A DNA stretch of 64,000 bases from CAIXSC01 sp046349935. GTDB taxonomy: Bacteria; Planctomycetota; Planctomycetia; Pirellulales; Pirellulaceae. The stretch spans positions 124,001 through 188,000 of the forward strand of contig JAXMBK010000010.1 of assembly GCA_046349935.1 (NCBI GenBank). The letters run 5' to 3'. The translations under genes were made by a program, and so were the position numbers. The notes below the pieces were generated by a model. The model worked only from the letters and a program-made list of their open reading frames with translations. It was not told where the DNA came from and searched no databases. This document shows positions 25,637 through 33,371 of this stretch, piece by piece (the stretch's first letter is position 1; each line of letters begins with the position of its first letter).

Positions 25637-26878
25637 TTAGCTGTCGGCGGCGGGTGCGACCGGCGCGGCCGGCTTGGCGGATGGTGCGGCCCCCGCGGGG
25701 ACGGGTTGGCCGTTCTCGTCGACCGGTTGCACCGGATAGTTCACTCGAGCTCGTTGCGTGCCGATCGTGATCACTCGGTCCGCCTTCGTCAGCGGTTCGC
25801 CGCTTTCCGGGGCCAGCACGATGCGCATGCCGTCGTCGAGCAGTCGGCCGGGCTTCACGTCGCGCCGGAGGACGACGTCTTCCTGGCCGACGATCAGCAC
25901 GTAGCGTTTTTCTTGGTCGGCCAGGATGGCTTCGTCTGAAATCAGCAGCGCTTCGTACGGTTCGCTCACCGGCACTCGGACGCGGATGCGCGAGCCGGCG
26001 ACGAGTCGCCCGTCGGCGTTTTCGGCCACGCCGCGCACCTCGATCGTCCCCGTCGTCGTGTCGACCTGATTGTCGGAAAAGTCCAGCTCGCCCTTGTGTG
26101 GAAAGCCTTCGTCGGAATCGAGCGCAAAACGGAACGGGATATGGCGATCGCGGAGCGGCCCTTCGGGTGCGTCGCCATTGGCCTGTCGTCGAGCCGCTCG
26201 ATACCGCTGCAGCATGCGTTCGTCGATCTGGAAGTAGGCGAAGATCGGGTCGACGCTGACGATGGTCGTCAACAGCGGGTCGCTGCCGCCGGCGTTCACC
26301 AAGTTCCCTTCAGTCAGCATGGCTCGGCTGATGCGGCCGGCGATCGGCGCCGTGATCCGCGAGTACTCGAGGTCCAGCTTCGACCGTTCGGCTTGTTGTT
26401 TGACCGCGACGACTCGCGCTTCAAACGCCTTATAGTCGGCCTCCGACTTTTCTAGGTCGGCTTTGGTCACCGCTCCGCGTCGATTGAGCTCCAGATTGCG
26501 TTCGAAGTCCTTTTGAGCGGCGATGCGTTGGGCGTCGAGGGCGTTGGCGTTGGCGAGCGTCGCGTCGATTTCCGCTTGGAAGGGGCGTTGGTCGAGTTCA
26601 AACAGCAGCTGGTCCTTTTGGACCAGGTCGCCGTCCTTGAAGTGGACTTTCTCGATGTGCCCGCGCACGCGAGCGCGCACTTCCACGGTTTTGGCCGCTT
26701 GGAGCCAACCGCCGTATTCGGCTTCGTCCTCGATCGTGCGCGATTCGGGAAACCGCACAGTCACCTTGGGGGGGGCTGAAGGCGCCGCCGCCGCTCCCGC
26801 TCGATTGCAACCTGCGATCAGGAGGGGAGACAACGTCGCCAGCAAGGCGACTCCCGCAATCACTCGTCGTGCCGACAT
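25637..26878 (-). CDS. RND efflux periplasmic adaptor (MFP) lipoprotein
   Basis: 413 residues. Signal peptide with lipobox SPLLIAGC (lipidated Cys near residue 24). Adaptor architecture: first barrel strand GGWLQAAKTVEVRARVRGHI, lipoyl half KVHFKDGDLVQKDQLLFELD, alpha-hairpin about residues 95-165 (FERNLELNRRGAVTKADLEK), second lipoyl half SRITAPIAGRISRAMLTEGN, then beta-barrel and membrane-proximal domains. Such proteins bridge the RND pump and an outer-membrane channel. The C-terminal 30 residues are Pro/Ala-rich. It precedes the pump gene, the usual order. The gene is divergent from the secreted-protein gene at 27189. Confidence 0.93.
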   Translation of the reverse strand: MSARRVIAGVALLATLSPLLIAGCNRAGAAAAPSAPPKVTVRFPESRTIEDEAEYGGWLQAAKTVEVRARVRGHIEKVHFKDGDLVQKDQLLFELDQRPFQAEIDATLANANALDAQRIAAQKDFERNLELNRRGAVTKADLEKSEADYKAFEARVVAVKQQAERSKLDLEYSRITAPIAGRISRAMLTEGNLVNAGGSDPLLTTIVSVDPIFAYFQIDERMLQRYRAARRQANGDAPEGPLRDRHIPFRFALDSDEGFPHKGELDFSDNQVDTTTGTIEVRGVAENADGRLVAGSRIRVRVPVSEPYEALLISDEAILADQEKRYVLIVGQEDVVLRRDVKPGRLLDDGMRIVLAPESGEPLTKADRVITIGTQRARVNYPVQPVDENGQPVPAGAAPSAKPAAPVAPAADS

Positions 26879-27001
26879 GGGAAGGTACTCGCCGCGAAGA
26901 GCCTCTGGAAAGCTGTCATCGACAACTGCATCAAGGCGTCATTCTATCCGGCGACTCGTCCGGCGTAATGGTGCATACGTGAAAGGAGGTCGTCGTGGAT
27001 C

Positions 27002-27103
27002 GTCGTGGACCGCTCCGCGGTCCAGCGCACCGCCGCACGGCGGCGGGGGCGGCTGGGCTGCTGGCAATCCACAACGGCGTTGGACCGCGGAGCGGTCCAC
27101 GAC
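27002..27103. repeat. Inverted-end repeat of the GTCGTGG family, copy 2
   Basis: This 102-bp element lies in the 310-base divergent gap between the adaptor gene and the gene at 27189. The ends are GTCGTGGACCGCTCCGCGGT (left) and its inverse ending GTCCACGAC (right). Each arm contains GGACCGC-TCC-GCGGTCC (27007-27023 and 27082-27098). The rest of the gap shows no gene; promoters for both sides must lie here, but I cannot name boxes. Confidence 0.8.
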
Positions 27104-27188
27104 GATCGAAAAATGATCTGGCGGGGGGGCGAGGCGTTTGCTACTGTCCCCGCCCGGTTCGGAGACCCCTTCAGGAGCGGCACAGATC

Positions 27189-28316
27189 ATGGCGCGAAAG
27201 ACACTGGTTGCGGGCATTCTGGCAGCGATCGTGACGGCGGCGGCGACGCTCTCGGCGCCCCTCGGGGCCGCGCCGCCGAAAATCTCCTTCCTCCCGTTCA
27301 AACGCGTCGACGGCGACCCGAACAAAAAGTACGAACTCACCGAAAAAAACGGGCCGTGGATGGTCTACGCCACGTCTTTCTCGGGCGAGGGCGCCGAAAG
27401 TCAAGCGCACGAGTTGGTGATTGAGTTGCGGCAGCGGTTCAAGCTGCCGGCTTACGTCCACAAGCAACACTACGACTACACCGAATCGGTGACGGGGCTG
27501 GGCATCGACCGCTACGGCGCCGCTCGCAAAATGAAGCACCAGAACGCCAAGGCGTACGACGAAGTGGCGGTGTTGGTCGGCAATTACCAAGACTTGGACG
27601 ACCCCGAGCTGCAGAAGGCGTTGCAAACGATCAAGTACGCACGTCCCGATGCGCTCGACATCACCAAGAAGAACAAGTCGGCTCAGCGATACGCCGGCTG
27701 GCGCTACTACGCTCAACTGGTGAGTCCGAAGGAAGAACAGAAGACGAAGGGCCTCATGGGCAACGCCTTCGCCACTCGCAACCCCATCCGGCCCGACGAG
27801 AACAAGGGAACTGGCGGGCTTGATCCGCTGGTGGTCGAGATGAACAAGGACGCCGAATTCAGCCTGCTGAAGAATCGCGGCCGCTTCACCGTGAAGGTCG
27901 CGACCTTCAAGGGGATCACGACGATGAAGCTGGACGAGATCGAGCGGCTGGAGAACGGATCGATGCAAAGCAAGCTTGAAGACGCCGCCTACAAGGCTCA
28001 TAAGCTGGCGGCGGCGTTGCGAGCGAAGGGGGTCGAGGCGTACGAGTTTCACGACGTGAACGAAAGTTGCGTGTGCGTCGGCAGCTTTGCGTCCGTGGGG
28101 ACGCCGCGCGAGGACGGGAAGATCGAGATTGATCCGGCCGTCCATGCCGTGGTGCAGCGGTATGGGGCGGAACAGAAGACGATTCCGGGCGCCGGCGTCG
28201 TCGGTTTGTCGCCCAAGAGTCTGGCGGGGATCTCGTTCGACGTGAGCCCGCTGCCGGTGGAAGTGCCGCGCGTCTCGATCGCCGCGTCTTACGCCCGCAG
28301 CCCGGTCCGCGACTAG
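27189..28316 (+). CDS. Secreted protein of unknown function
   Basis: 375 residues with signal peptide (TLVAGILAAIVTAAATLSAPLG, cleavage near residue 27); ATG 27189 chosen for this reason. The body alternates helices and strands. PWMVYATSFSGEGAESQAHELVIELRQR and later FTVKVATFKGITT ... YKAHKLAAALRAKGVEAYEF resemble two SPOR-like units (strand, helix with paired residues, then CVCVGSF), which in other proteins bind denuded glycans of peptidoglycan. This is only a pattern-level inference. No catalytic motif. Next gene starts 70 nt downstream. Confidence 0.7.
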   Translation: MARKTLVAGILAAIVTAAATLSAPLGAAPPKISFLPFKRVDGDPNKKYELTEKNGPWMVYATSFSGEGAESQAHELVIELRQRFKLPAYVHKQHYDYTESVTGLGIDRYGAARKMKHQNAKAYDEVAVLVGNYQDLDDPELQKALQTIKYARPDALDITKKNKSAQRYAGWRYYAQLVSPKEEQKTKGLMGNAFATRNPIRPDENKGTGGLDPLVVEMNKDAEFSLLKNRGRFTVKVATFKGITTMKLDEIERLENGSMQSKLEDAAYKAHKLAAALRAKGVEAYEFHDVNESCVCVGSFASVGTPREDGKIEIDPAVHAVVQRYGAEQKTIPGAGVVGLSPKSLAGISFDVSPLPVEVPRVSIAASYARSPVRD

Positions 28317-28386
28317 GCGACCACGCCACGCTCGCTCCAGCGCGGCTGCTCGACACTCGGCAGCCGCTGTCGTACGATTGGCGGCC

Positions 28387-29013
28387 ATGACCGCCTCTCG
28401 AATTCTTGTCGTCGGCAGCCGCAACCGGAAGAAGGTAGGCGAGCTGCTGGAACTGCTCGGACCTCACGGGTTCGACCTGCGCACCCTCGCCGATTTTCCC
28501 CGCTCGATCGAGGTCGAGGAGGACGGCGAGACGTTCACCGAGAACGCCGCCAAAAAGGCCTGTCAGCAGGCAGTCCAGCTCGGGTGCTGGGTGCTGGGCG
28601 AGGACAGCGGCCTGTGCGTGGAAGCCTTGGGCGGTCGCCCCGGCGTCTATTCGGCGCGCTACTCGGGCCCGCAAGCGACCGATGCGTCGAACAACGCGCT
28701 GTTGCTGCAGGAGCTGGGCGACAGGCCGCTCGAGCAACGCGGCGCCTACTACGTCTGCCACTTGACGCTCTCCGACCCCGCCGGGGTCGTGCGCGTCGAC
28801 TGCGAAGGGCGGTGTCACGGCCGCATTCGCTTCTCGGAGTCGGGTCAGGGCGGGTTCGGCTACGATCCGCTGTTTGAACTTACCGAATACCATCGCACGT
28901 TCGGCGAACTCAGCAGCGCGGTCAAGGGCGTGCTCAGTCACCGAGCGCGGGCTGTGCGACAATTCGTTCCTCAACTTCTTCAACTCGTTGCGCGCGGCGA
29001 CTGGCCCGTTTGA
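28387..29013 (+). CDS. rdgB: Non-canonical purine NTP pyrophosphatase (RdgB/HAM1)
   Basis: 208 residues, usual for the family, which hydrolyses dITP/XTP to keep deaminated purines out of DNA. Motifs: start VVGSRNRKKVGELLELL, SIEVEEDGETFTENAAKKAC, GEDSGLCVEALGGRPGVYSA with catalytic Asp, GQGGFGYDPLFEL and SHRARAVRQF. ATG 28387 is preferred over the TTG 9 nt upstream. It is followed after 39 nt by the amidohydrolase gene. Confidence 0.96.
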   Translation: MTASRILVVGSRNRKKVGELLELLGPHGFDLRTLADFPRSIEVEEDGETFTENAAKKACQQAVQLGCWVLGEDSGLCVEALGGRPGVYSARYSGPQATDASNNALLLQELGDRPLEQRGAYYVCHLTLSDPAGVVRVDCEGRCHGRIRFSESGQGGFGYDPLFELTEYHRTFGELSSAVKGVLSHRARAVRQFVPQLLQLVARGDWPV

Positions 29014-29052
29014 CCAGTTCGTCATCCACTTACTAGCCACAGGAGCTTCGCC

Positions 29053-30381
29053 ATGTCGCTTCGTCGTTTCCTCGCGCCGCTCGCCGGCCTCCTCCTGTCG
29101 TGGACGCTCGTCGCACCGGTCTCGCGGGCGACCGCCGCCGAACCGGCGGACGGCGTGCGTCAGTGGACTCGCGAACAACTGGGCGGGCTGGTCGAAGTCT
29201 ACCGCGACTTTCACGCGCATCCCGAGCTGTCGTTGGAAGAGAAGACGACGGCCGAGCGGCTCGCGAAGCTCTGGAAAGAGGCGGGGTACGAAGTGACGAC
29301 GGGGGTGGGCGGCCACGGCGTCGTCGCGCTGTTGAAGAACGGCGATGGACCGACGGTCATGTTGCGAACCGACCTCGACGCGCTTCCGGTCGTGGAGCAG
29401 ACGGGGCTGGTGTACGCGTCTCAGGTCAAGGTCAAGGACAAGTCGGGCGCCGACGTCGGCGTGATGCACGCTTGCGGGCATGATATTCACATCACGAGCC
29501 TGGTCGGGGTCGCTCGCTATCTGGCGACGCACAAGTCGCAGTGGCGCGGGACGGTGATGCTGATCGGTCAACCGGCCGAAGAACGAGTGCTGGGCGCCCA
29601 AGCGATGCTCGATGACGGTCTCTTCAAGCGGTTTCCGAAGCCCGATTTCGCAGTGGCGCAGCACGTCGACGCGGCGCTCGCGGCCGGTCGCATCGGCATT
29701 CGCGCGGGGTATTCGCTGGCCAACTCCGACAGCGTCGACATTCTTGTGAAGGGCAAAGGCGGTCACGGGGCGTACCCGCATACGACGGTCGATCCGATCG
29801 TGCAAGCGGCCGAATTGGTGCTGGCGCTGCAGACGATTGTCAGTCGCGAGGTGAAACCGACGGAGCCGGCGGTGATTACGGTGGGGGCGATCCAGGGCGG
29901 CACGAAGCACAACATCATCGGCGACACGTGCCGACTGCAACTGACCGTTCGCAGCTACTCGGATGAAGTCCGCAAACAACTGCTCGACGCCATCGAACGG
30001 AAGGCGAAGGCGGTGGCCGCGGGCGCTCGAGCGCCGCAGCCGGAGATCAAGGTGACCGATGGAACGCCGGCGCTGTACAACGACGACAAATTGTCGCAGC
30101 GGATAGAGACGTTGTTTCGCGGGGCGTTTGGAGCGAGCAACGTGGAACCGGCGGAGCAATCGATGGGCGGCGAAGACTTCAGCCGCTACGGTAAGGCGGG
30201 AGTTCCCATTCTGATGTTCCGCCTGGGGGCGGTCGAAGCGAAGCGGCTGGAGCGATACAAGGAATTGGGCCAAGACCCGCCGTCGCTGCATTCGGCCCTG
30301 TTCTATCCGGACGCCGAACCGACGTTGGAAACGGGAGTGACGGCGATGACGATTTCGGTGTTGGAGCTGTTGAAGCCATGA
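29053..30381 (+). CDS. Secreted M20-family amidohydrolase
   Basis: 442 residues with signal peptide (FLAPLAGLLLSWTLVAPVSR, cleavage near residue 30) and AGGAG 8 nt before the ATG. M20D (hippurate/N-acyl amino acid hydrolase) features: DFHAHPELSLEEKTTAERLA, metal ligands in VMHACGHDIHIT, general base/metal in QPAEERVLGAQAM, dimer domain GKGGHGAYPHTTVDPIVQAA, and last ligand region MGGEDFSRYGKAGVP. It hydrolyses N-acyl or peptide bonds of small substrates in the periplasm, exact substrate unknown. Its stop overlaps the ATG of the next gene (ATGA), so the two are coupled. Confidence 0.93.
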   Translation: MSLRRFLAPLAGLLLSWTLVAPVSRATAAEPADGVRQWTREQLGGLVEVYRDFHAHPELSLEEKTTAERLAKLWKEAGYEVTTGVGGHGVVALLKNGDGPTVMLRTDLDALPVVEQTGLVYASQVKVKDKSGADVGVMHACGHDIHITSLVGVARYLATHKSQWRGTVMLIGQPAEERVLGAQAMLDDGLFKRFPKPDFAVAQHVDAALAAGRIGIRAGYSLANSDSVDILVKGKGGHGAYPHTTVDPIVQAAELVLALQTIVSREVKPTEPAVITVGAIQGGTKHNIIGDTCRLQLTVRSYSDEVRKQLLDAIERKAKAVAAGARAPQPEIKVTDGTPALYNDDKLSQRIETLFRGAFGASNVEPAEQSMGGEDFSRYGKAGVPILMFRLGAVEAKRLERYKELGQDPPSLHSALFYPDAEPTLETGVTAMTISVLELLKP

Positions 30382-30737
30382 GCAAGCGAGCGGTGATCGG
30401 CGTCGCGGGGTTGGCAGTGGTGATCATCGCGGTGGTCGCCGGCATGTTGTGGGCTCGTCGAGCGGCGATCGCGACCTATGGGACGCCGGCGGCGCAAGCC
30501 GAGTGGGAGGATTGGCGTCGCGAAGCGGCCGCTCAAGCCGAATCGGGCGGCCCGGTCCAGCGTAAGGTCCCGCGCAGCGAAGAACCTCCCGCGCTGATGC
30601 TGATGCGCGACCACTTCGTCCCCTGCCTGGGCGCCGCCCTGACCGCCGCCTGCGGCGTCTACGGCACGTTCATCCTCCTGTTATTCGGAGCATCATCCAC
30701 CCCCCCCGTAGGACAGGCTTCCAGCCTGTCAAAATAA
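30378..30737 (+). CDS. Small membrane protein with repeat-derived C-terminus
   Basis: 119 residues, ATG overlapping the amidohydrolase stop. One N-terminal helix (VIGVAGLAVVIIAVVAGMLW), a charged loop, and a second helix near the end (CLGAALTAACGVYGTFILLLF). The last dozen residues, PPVGQASSLSK, are the translation of a palindromic repeat arm, and the stop TAA comes just after it. So the repeat has probably replaced the original end of the gene. No function recognised. Confidence 0.65.
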   Translation: MSKRAVIGVAGLAVVIIAVVAGMLWARRAAIATYGTPAAQAEWEDWRREAAAQAESGGPVQRKVPRSEEPPALMLMRDHFVPCLGAALTAACGVYGTFILLLFGASSTPPVGQASSLSK

Positions 30738-30838
30738 CTGCGAGCAAAACGCCACCCACCGCACCTCCAGCCTGTCAAAATAAGCAACAACAAAACACGC
30801 CACCCACCGCACCTCCAGCCTGTCAAAGTAACCGCCTT
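30709..30838 (+). repeat. Palindromic arm extended by tandem 46-47 bp units
   Basis: The arm (30709-30731) overlaps the 3' end of the preceding gene. From 30721 three units follow (30721-30766, 30767-30813, then a partial one), each starting TCCAGCCTGTCAAAATAA and ending in CGCCACCCACCGCACC. Each unit thus contains the right half of the arm: the arm's second half has been copied tandemly. Confidence 0.85.
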
Positions 30839-30922
30839 CATAGCCAGGGACGGAAGTCTTTGCCTACCGCACCATCATCTCGCGCCCCAGCCATGGCCCC
30901 ATCGCCCCCCGCCACGCGCCCG

Positions 30923-32332
30923 ATGAAAGGAGGCTACGTTTGGCTGTTGATGGGAGCATGTCTCGTCGCGCAAGGTTGCCGTAGAGAGAGTGCGTCGGAG
31001 AACCACGCCGACTCCGCCCCGCAGCTAACGCGAGAGGCGATGATCGCCGACTTGAACCAGTACCACGACATGGTCGCGGAGGGGTGGGCTTATCGGACGA
31101 CGAAGCGCGACCTGCAAAACGTGGACATTTCGGCGGTTCGCGACCGTTTGGTGAGTCGCGTCAGCACGCATACAAGCCATGAACAGTTTGCGGAACTGCT
31201 GCACGAGTTTGCCGCAGCGTTGGAAGACGGCCATGCACGGGTTGACGCCGTCGCACTTGAGAAACCGCTGCGGGGCGCCTGGCCTGTGGGGTTTGGGATC
31301 GTCAGGGAGGGGCTGATCGTCATGAACCTTAACTGGCTGCCGGACAATCCGGGCGTCCGGTTGGGGGACCGACTTGTGCGAGTCAATGGCGAACCCATTG
31401 ACGAGTTAGTGAATCGGACGTGCAAGATGGTATCCGCCTCGACCGACGGCGCCCGTCGAGAACTGGCGGTTGATCGATTGCACAGGACGAATGAACCATC
31501 GGTCAGTTTCTCATTGGATCGAAGCGACGGAAGTTCGTTGGAAGTCACGCTGCCATGTCTCACGCATCCCGTCGACTTTCGCTTTCGCGAGCGCAAGACG
31601 TTTTGCGAACATCGCGAGCTGGAATCGGGAATCCATCTGATCCGGATTCCCCAGTTCACCTGGAACGAGGCGGAGTTTTCGCACGCGAGTACGGACCAGG
31701 AGCGGGAGACGGCGCTGATGACGGCGAAGTCGCAGATCGACGATGCGTTCGTCGCGGCCGCGAATGCGCAAGGGGTCGTCTTAGACCTGCGCGGCAATGC
31801 GGGTGGATACGAGTTGCTGTCGTCGTACGTCGCGGAGCATTTGGTTGCGGGCGACTTCTTGTACTATACGTTGACGCGTCGAGATTCCGAACTGGTCCGC
31901 GCGTTGAAGGCCTACGCGACGTTGGATGGTCGCCACATCGGCGTCCCGCTCTTGGTGCATCCTCGACGCTGGACCGGGTTTCGTCACTCTGCGACAACCC
32001 CGTACGTCGGCCGCTTGGTCGTCTTGATCAACGCTCGCTGCTTCAGCACAACGGACAATCTGTGCGCCTTCTTGAAGGATTCGCGTCCTGACGTCCGGTT
32101 CGTGGGTCAACCGACGGGCGGCGGCACAGGCGAGCCAATGACCGTGGGCAGTTTGGGTCACTCCAAAGTTCCCATTCAGTTCTGCGTCTCGATCGTCCAG
32201 TCCCCCGAGGGGCGAATGATCGAGGGCCTTGGCACAACGCCGGACGTCGCGGTCGAATCGACGCGAGACGACGCGTTGCAGCGACGCGACGCGGCACTCG
32301 CAGCGGCCATTCAACAGTTCGCCAACTGGTAG
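30923..32332 (+). CDS. S41-type peptidase-like lipoprotein
   Basis: 469 residues from the ATG at 30923, chosen because a lipoprotein signal follows at once (MKGGYVWLLMGACLVAQGC); upstream TTG and ATG starts in frame are possible. Features of the C-terminal-processing protease family: a PDZ-like part (PDNPGVRLGDRLVRVNGEPI), then the TSPc core with GVVLDLRGNAGGYELLSSYV, LVVLINARCFSTTDNLCAFL with the candidate Ser nucleophile, and FVGQPTGGGTGEP. This suggests an envelope protease attached to a membrane. GC and style are slightly less extreme than neighbours. The following gap holds a toxin-antitoxin remnant on the opposite strand. Confidence 0.85.
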   Translation: MKGGYVWLLMGACLVAQGCRRESASENHADSAPQLTREAMIADLNQYHDMVAEGWAYRTTKRDLQNVDISAVRDRLVSRVSTHTSHEQFAELLHEFAAALEDGHARVDAVALEKPLRGAWPVGFGIVREGLIVMNLNWLPDNPGVRLGDRLVRVNGEPIDELVNRTCKMVSASTDGARRELAVDRLHRTNEPSVSFSLDRSDGSSLEVTLPCLTHPVDFRFRERKTFCEHRELESGIHLIRIPQFTWNEAEFSHASTDQERETALMTAKSQIDDAFVAAANAQGVVLDLRGNAGGYELLSSYVAEHLVAGDFLYYTLTRRDSELVRALKAYATLDGRHIGVPLLVHPRRWTGFRHSATTPYVGRLVVLINARCFSTTDNLCAFLKDSRPDVRFVGQPTGGGTGEPMTVGSLGHSKVPIQFCVSIVQSPEGRMIEGLGTTPDVAVESTRDDALQRRDAALAAAIQQFANW

Positions 32333-32435
32333 ATGCGCACTTGCATCCCCGCTGTTTGCCTCCCTGGCCCAGGGGCGTCGAGGAACGCGGCGCCGCGGCG
32401 CGTCGCCGCCGCGAATTCCGCTTTCGTACTTGACC

Positions 32436-32618
32436 CTAAGCGTCGGGGGTCACAATGAGCGCTTCGATGCGAGCTACGACTGCCAGTAGTTCTTCGTTGG
32501 AAATACGTCGGATCAGTTGAACGCTGCGCGGGCTAATGATCAACGCGGGTCGTCTTCCCGCTTGTTCGCGTTCGGCAGTGGGGTTCAAGGTGATCCACAC
32601 ACAGTCCTCCCCGATCAG
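32436..32618 (-). pseudogene. MazF-type toxin with internal deletion
   Basis: Directly downstream of mazE on the same strand. The frame reads GEDCVWITLNPTAEREQAGR, then RPALIISPRSV, the conserved first third of MazF, and jumps to QLIRRISNEELLAVVARIEA, LIVTPDA and a stop: the C-terminal helix. About 50 residues holding the central beta-strands and the other half of the active site are missing without a frameshift. The expected ATG appears to be CTG (32616-32618); a GTG at 32600 with GGGGAGGA upstream could still start a 54-residue product. MazF is an mRNA endoribonuclease; this copy should be inactive. Confidence 0.8.
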
Positions 32619-32642
32619 GAATCCAGGCAGGCGTCTCGCGCT

Positions 32643-32885
32643 TCAATCAATCGCCTCGCGACCCAAGTCGGGACCGAAATCGGTTTCGCGGTGCAATTGC
32701 GACGGTTTGCAGGTCTTCAGCAATTCTTCCAAACTTCGCTTCTTGGCGCGGATTGGACGCACGATCAACTCTCCATCGCGAACCTGCATTTCAACGGAAT
32801 CGCCTTCCAATACATCAAGCTGCCCGGCGAGCGTCTTGGGAATGCGGATCGCCAAGCTGTCGCCCCATTTCTGTACGGTGGACAA
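32643..32885 (-). CDS. mazE: MazE-type antitoxin (AbrB/SpoVT swapped-hairpin fold)
   Basis: 80 residues. N-terminal DNA-binding domain VQKWGDSLAIRIPKTLAGQL with VLEGDSVEMQVRDGELIVRP, then a toxin-binding tail RSLEELLKTCKPSQLHRETD-FGPDLGREAID of the normal MazE type. The start is TTG at 32885, fixed by AAAGGAG 8 nt upstream. Antitoxins of this type neutralise MazF and repress their own promoter. Here the partner toxin is internally deleted, so this is an orphan antitoxin in practice. Confidence 0.92.
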   Translation of the reverse strand: MSTVQKWGDSLAIRIPKTLAGQLDVLEGDSVEMQVRDGELIVRPIRAKKRSLEELLKTCKPSQLHRETDFGPDLGREAID

Positions 32886-33024
32886 ATCCGCTCTCCTTTC
32901 GTGCGTGTAGATACCGTGGATCTACGTTCGAAAAACGCTCGCCGTCAAGACTCGGCATTCGCATCCCTGCTGTTCGCTGCCTCGTCCCTGGGGCACTTTG
33001 CGTCGCCGCGGCGAGGGCGCCGCG

Positions 33025-33360
33025 TTACCACGGTTTGAAGACGAACAGGGCGCCGGCGCCGACCAGCACGAAGCCGACGATGTAGTTCCACTTCATCGGT
33101 TCGTTCATGTACCACATCGAGAAGGCGACGAAGACGGCCAGCGTGATGACTTCCTGGATCGTCTTCAGCTGCGCGGTGGAGAAGCCGGCTTGCGATCCCA
33201 GACGGTTCGCCGGGACTTGAAAGCAGTATTCAAAGAAGGCGATGCCCCAGCTGGCGAGAATCACCAACCACATCGACGACTCTTTGTGATTCTTCAGGTG
33301 CCCGTACCAGGCGAACGTCATAAAGATGTTCGACACCAACAGCAAGACGATCGTCGACAT
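33025..33360 (-). CDS. DUF486 / DMT-family four-helix membrane protein
   Basis: 111 residues, the standard length of DUF486 proteins. Four hydrophobic helices, starting TIVLLLVSNIFMTFAWYGHL with KNHKESSMWLVILASWGIAFFEY, then ITLAVFVAFSMWYMNEPMKW and YIVGFVLVGAGALFVF. The family belongs to the small multidrug/drug-metabolite transporter group; substrate unknown. ATG 33360 is used rather than the TTG 9 nt upstream. Its start is 11 nt from the stop of the ABC permease gene upstream on the same strand, so it may be the third gene of that operon. Confidence 0.9.
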   Translation of the reverse strand: MSTIVLLLVSNIFMTFAWYGHLKNHKESSMWLVILASWGIAFFEYCFQVPANRLGSQAGFSTAQLKTIQEVITLAVFVAFSMWYMNEPMKWNYIVGFVLVGAGALFVFKPW

Positions 33361-33371
33361 AGTCCTCAACT

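Noticed and set aside
27916..30291. A 791-codon open frame antisense to rdgB and the M20 gene
   Set aside because: It has no motifs, and the plus-strand frames contain all catalytic signatures.
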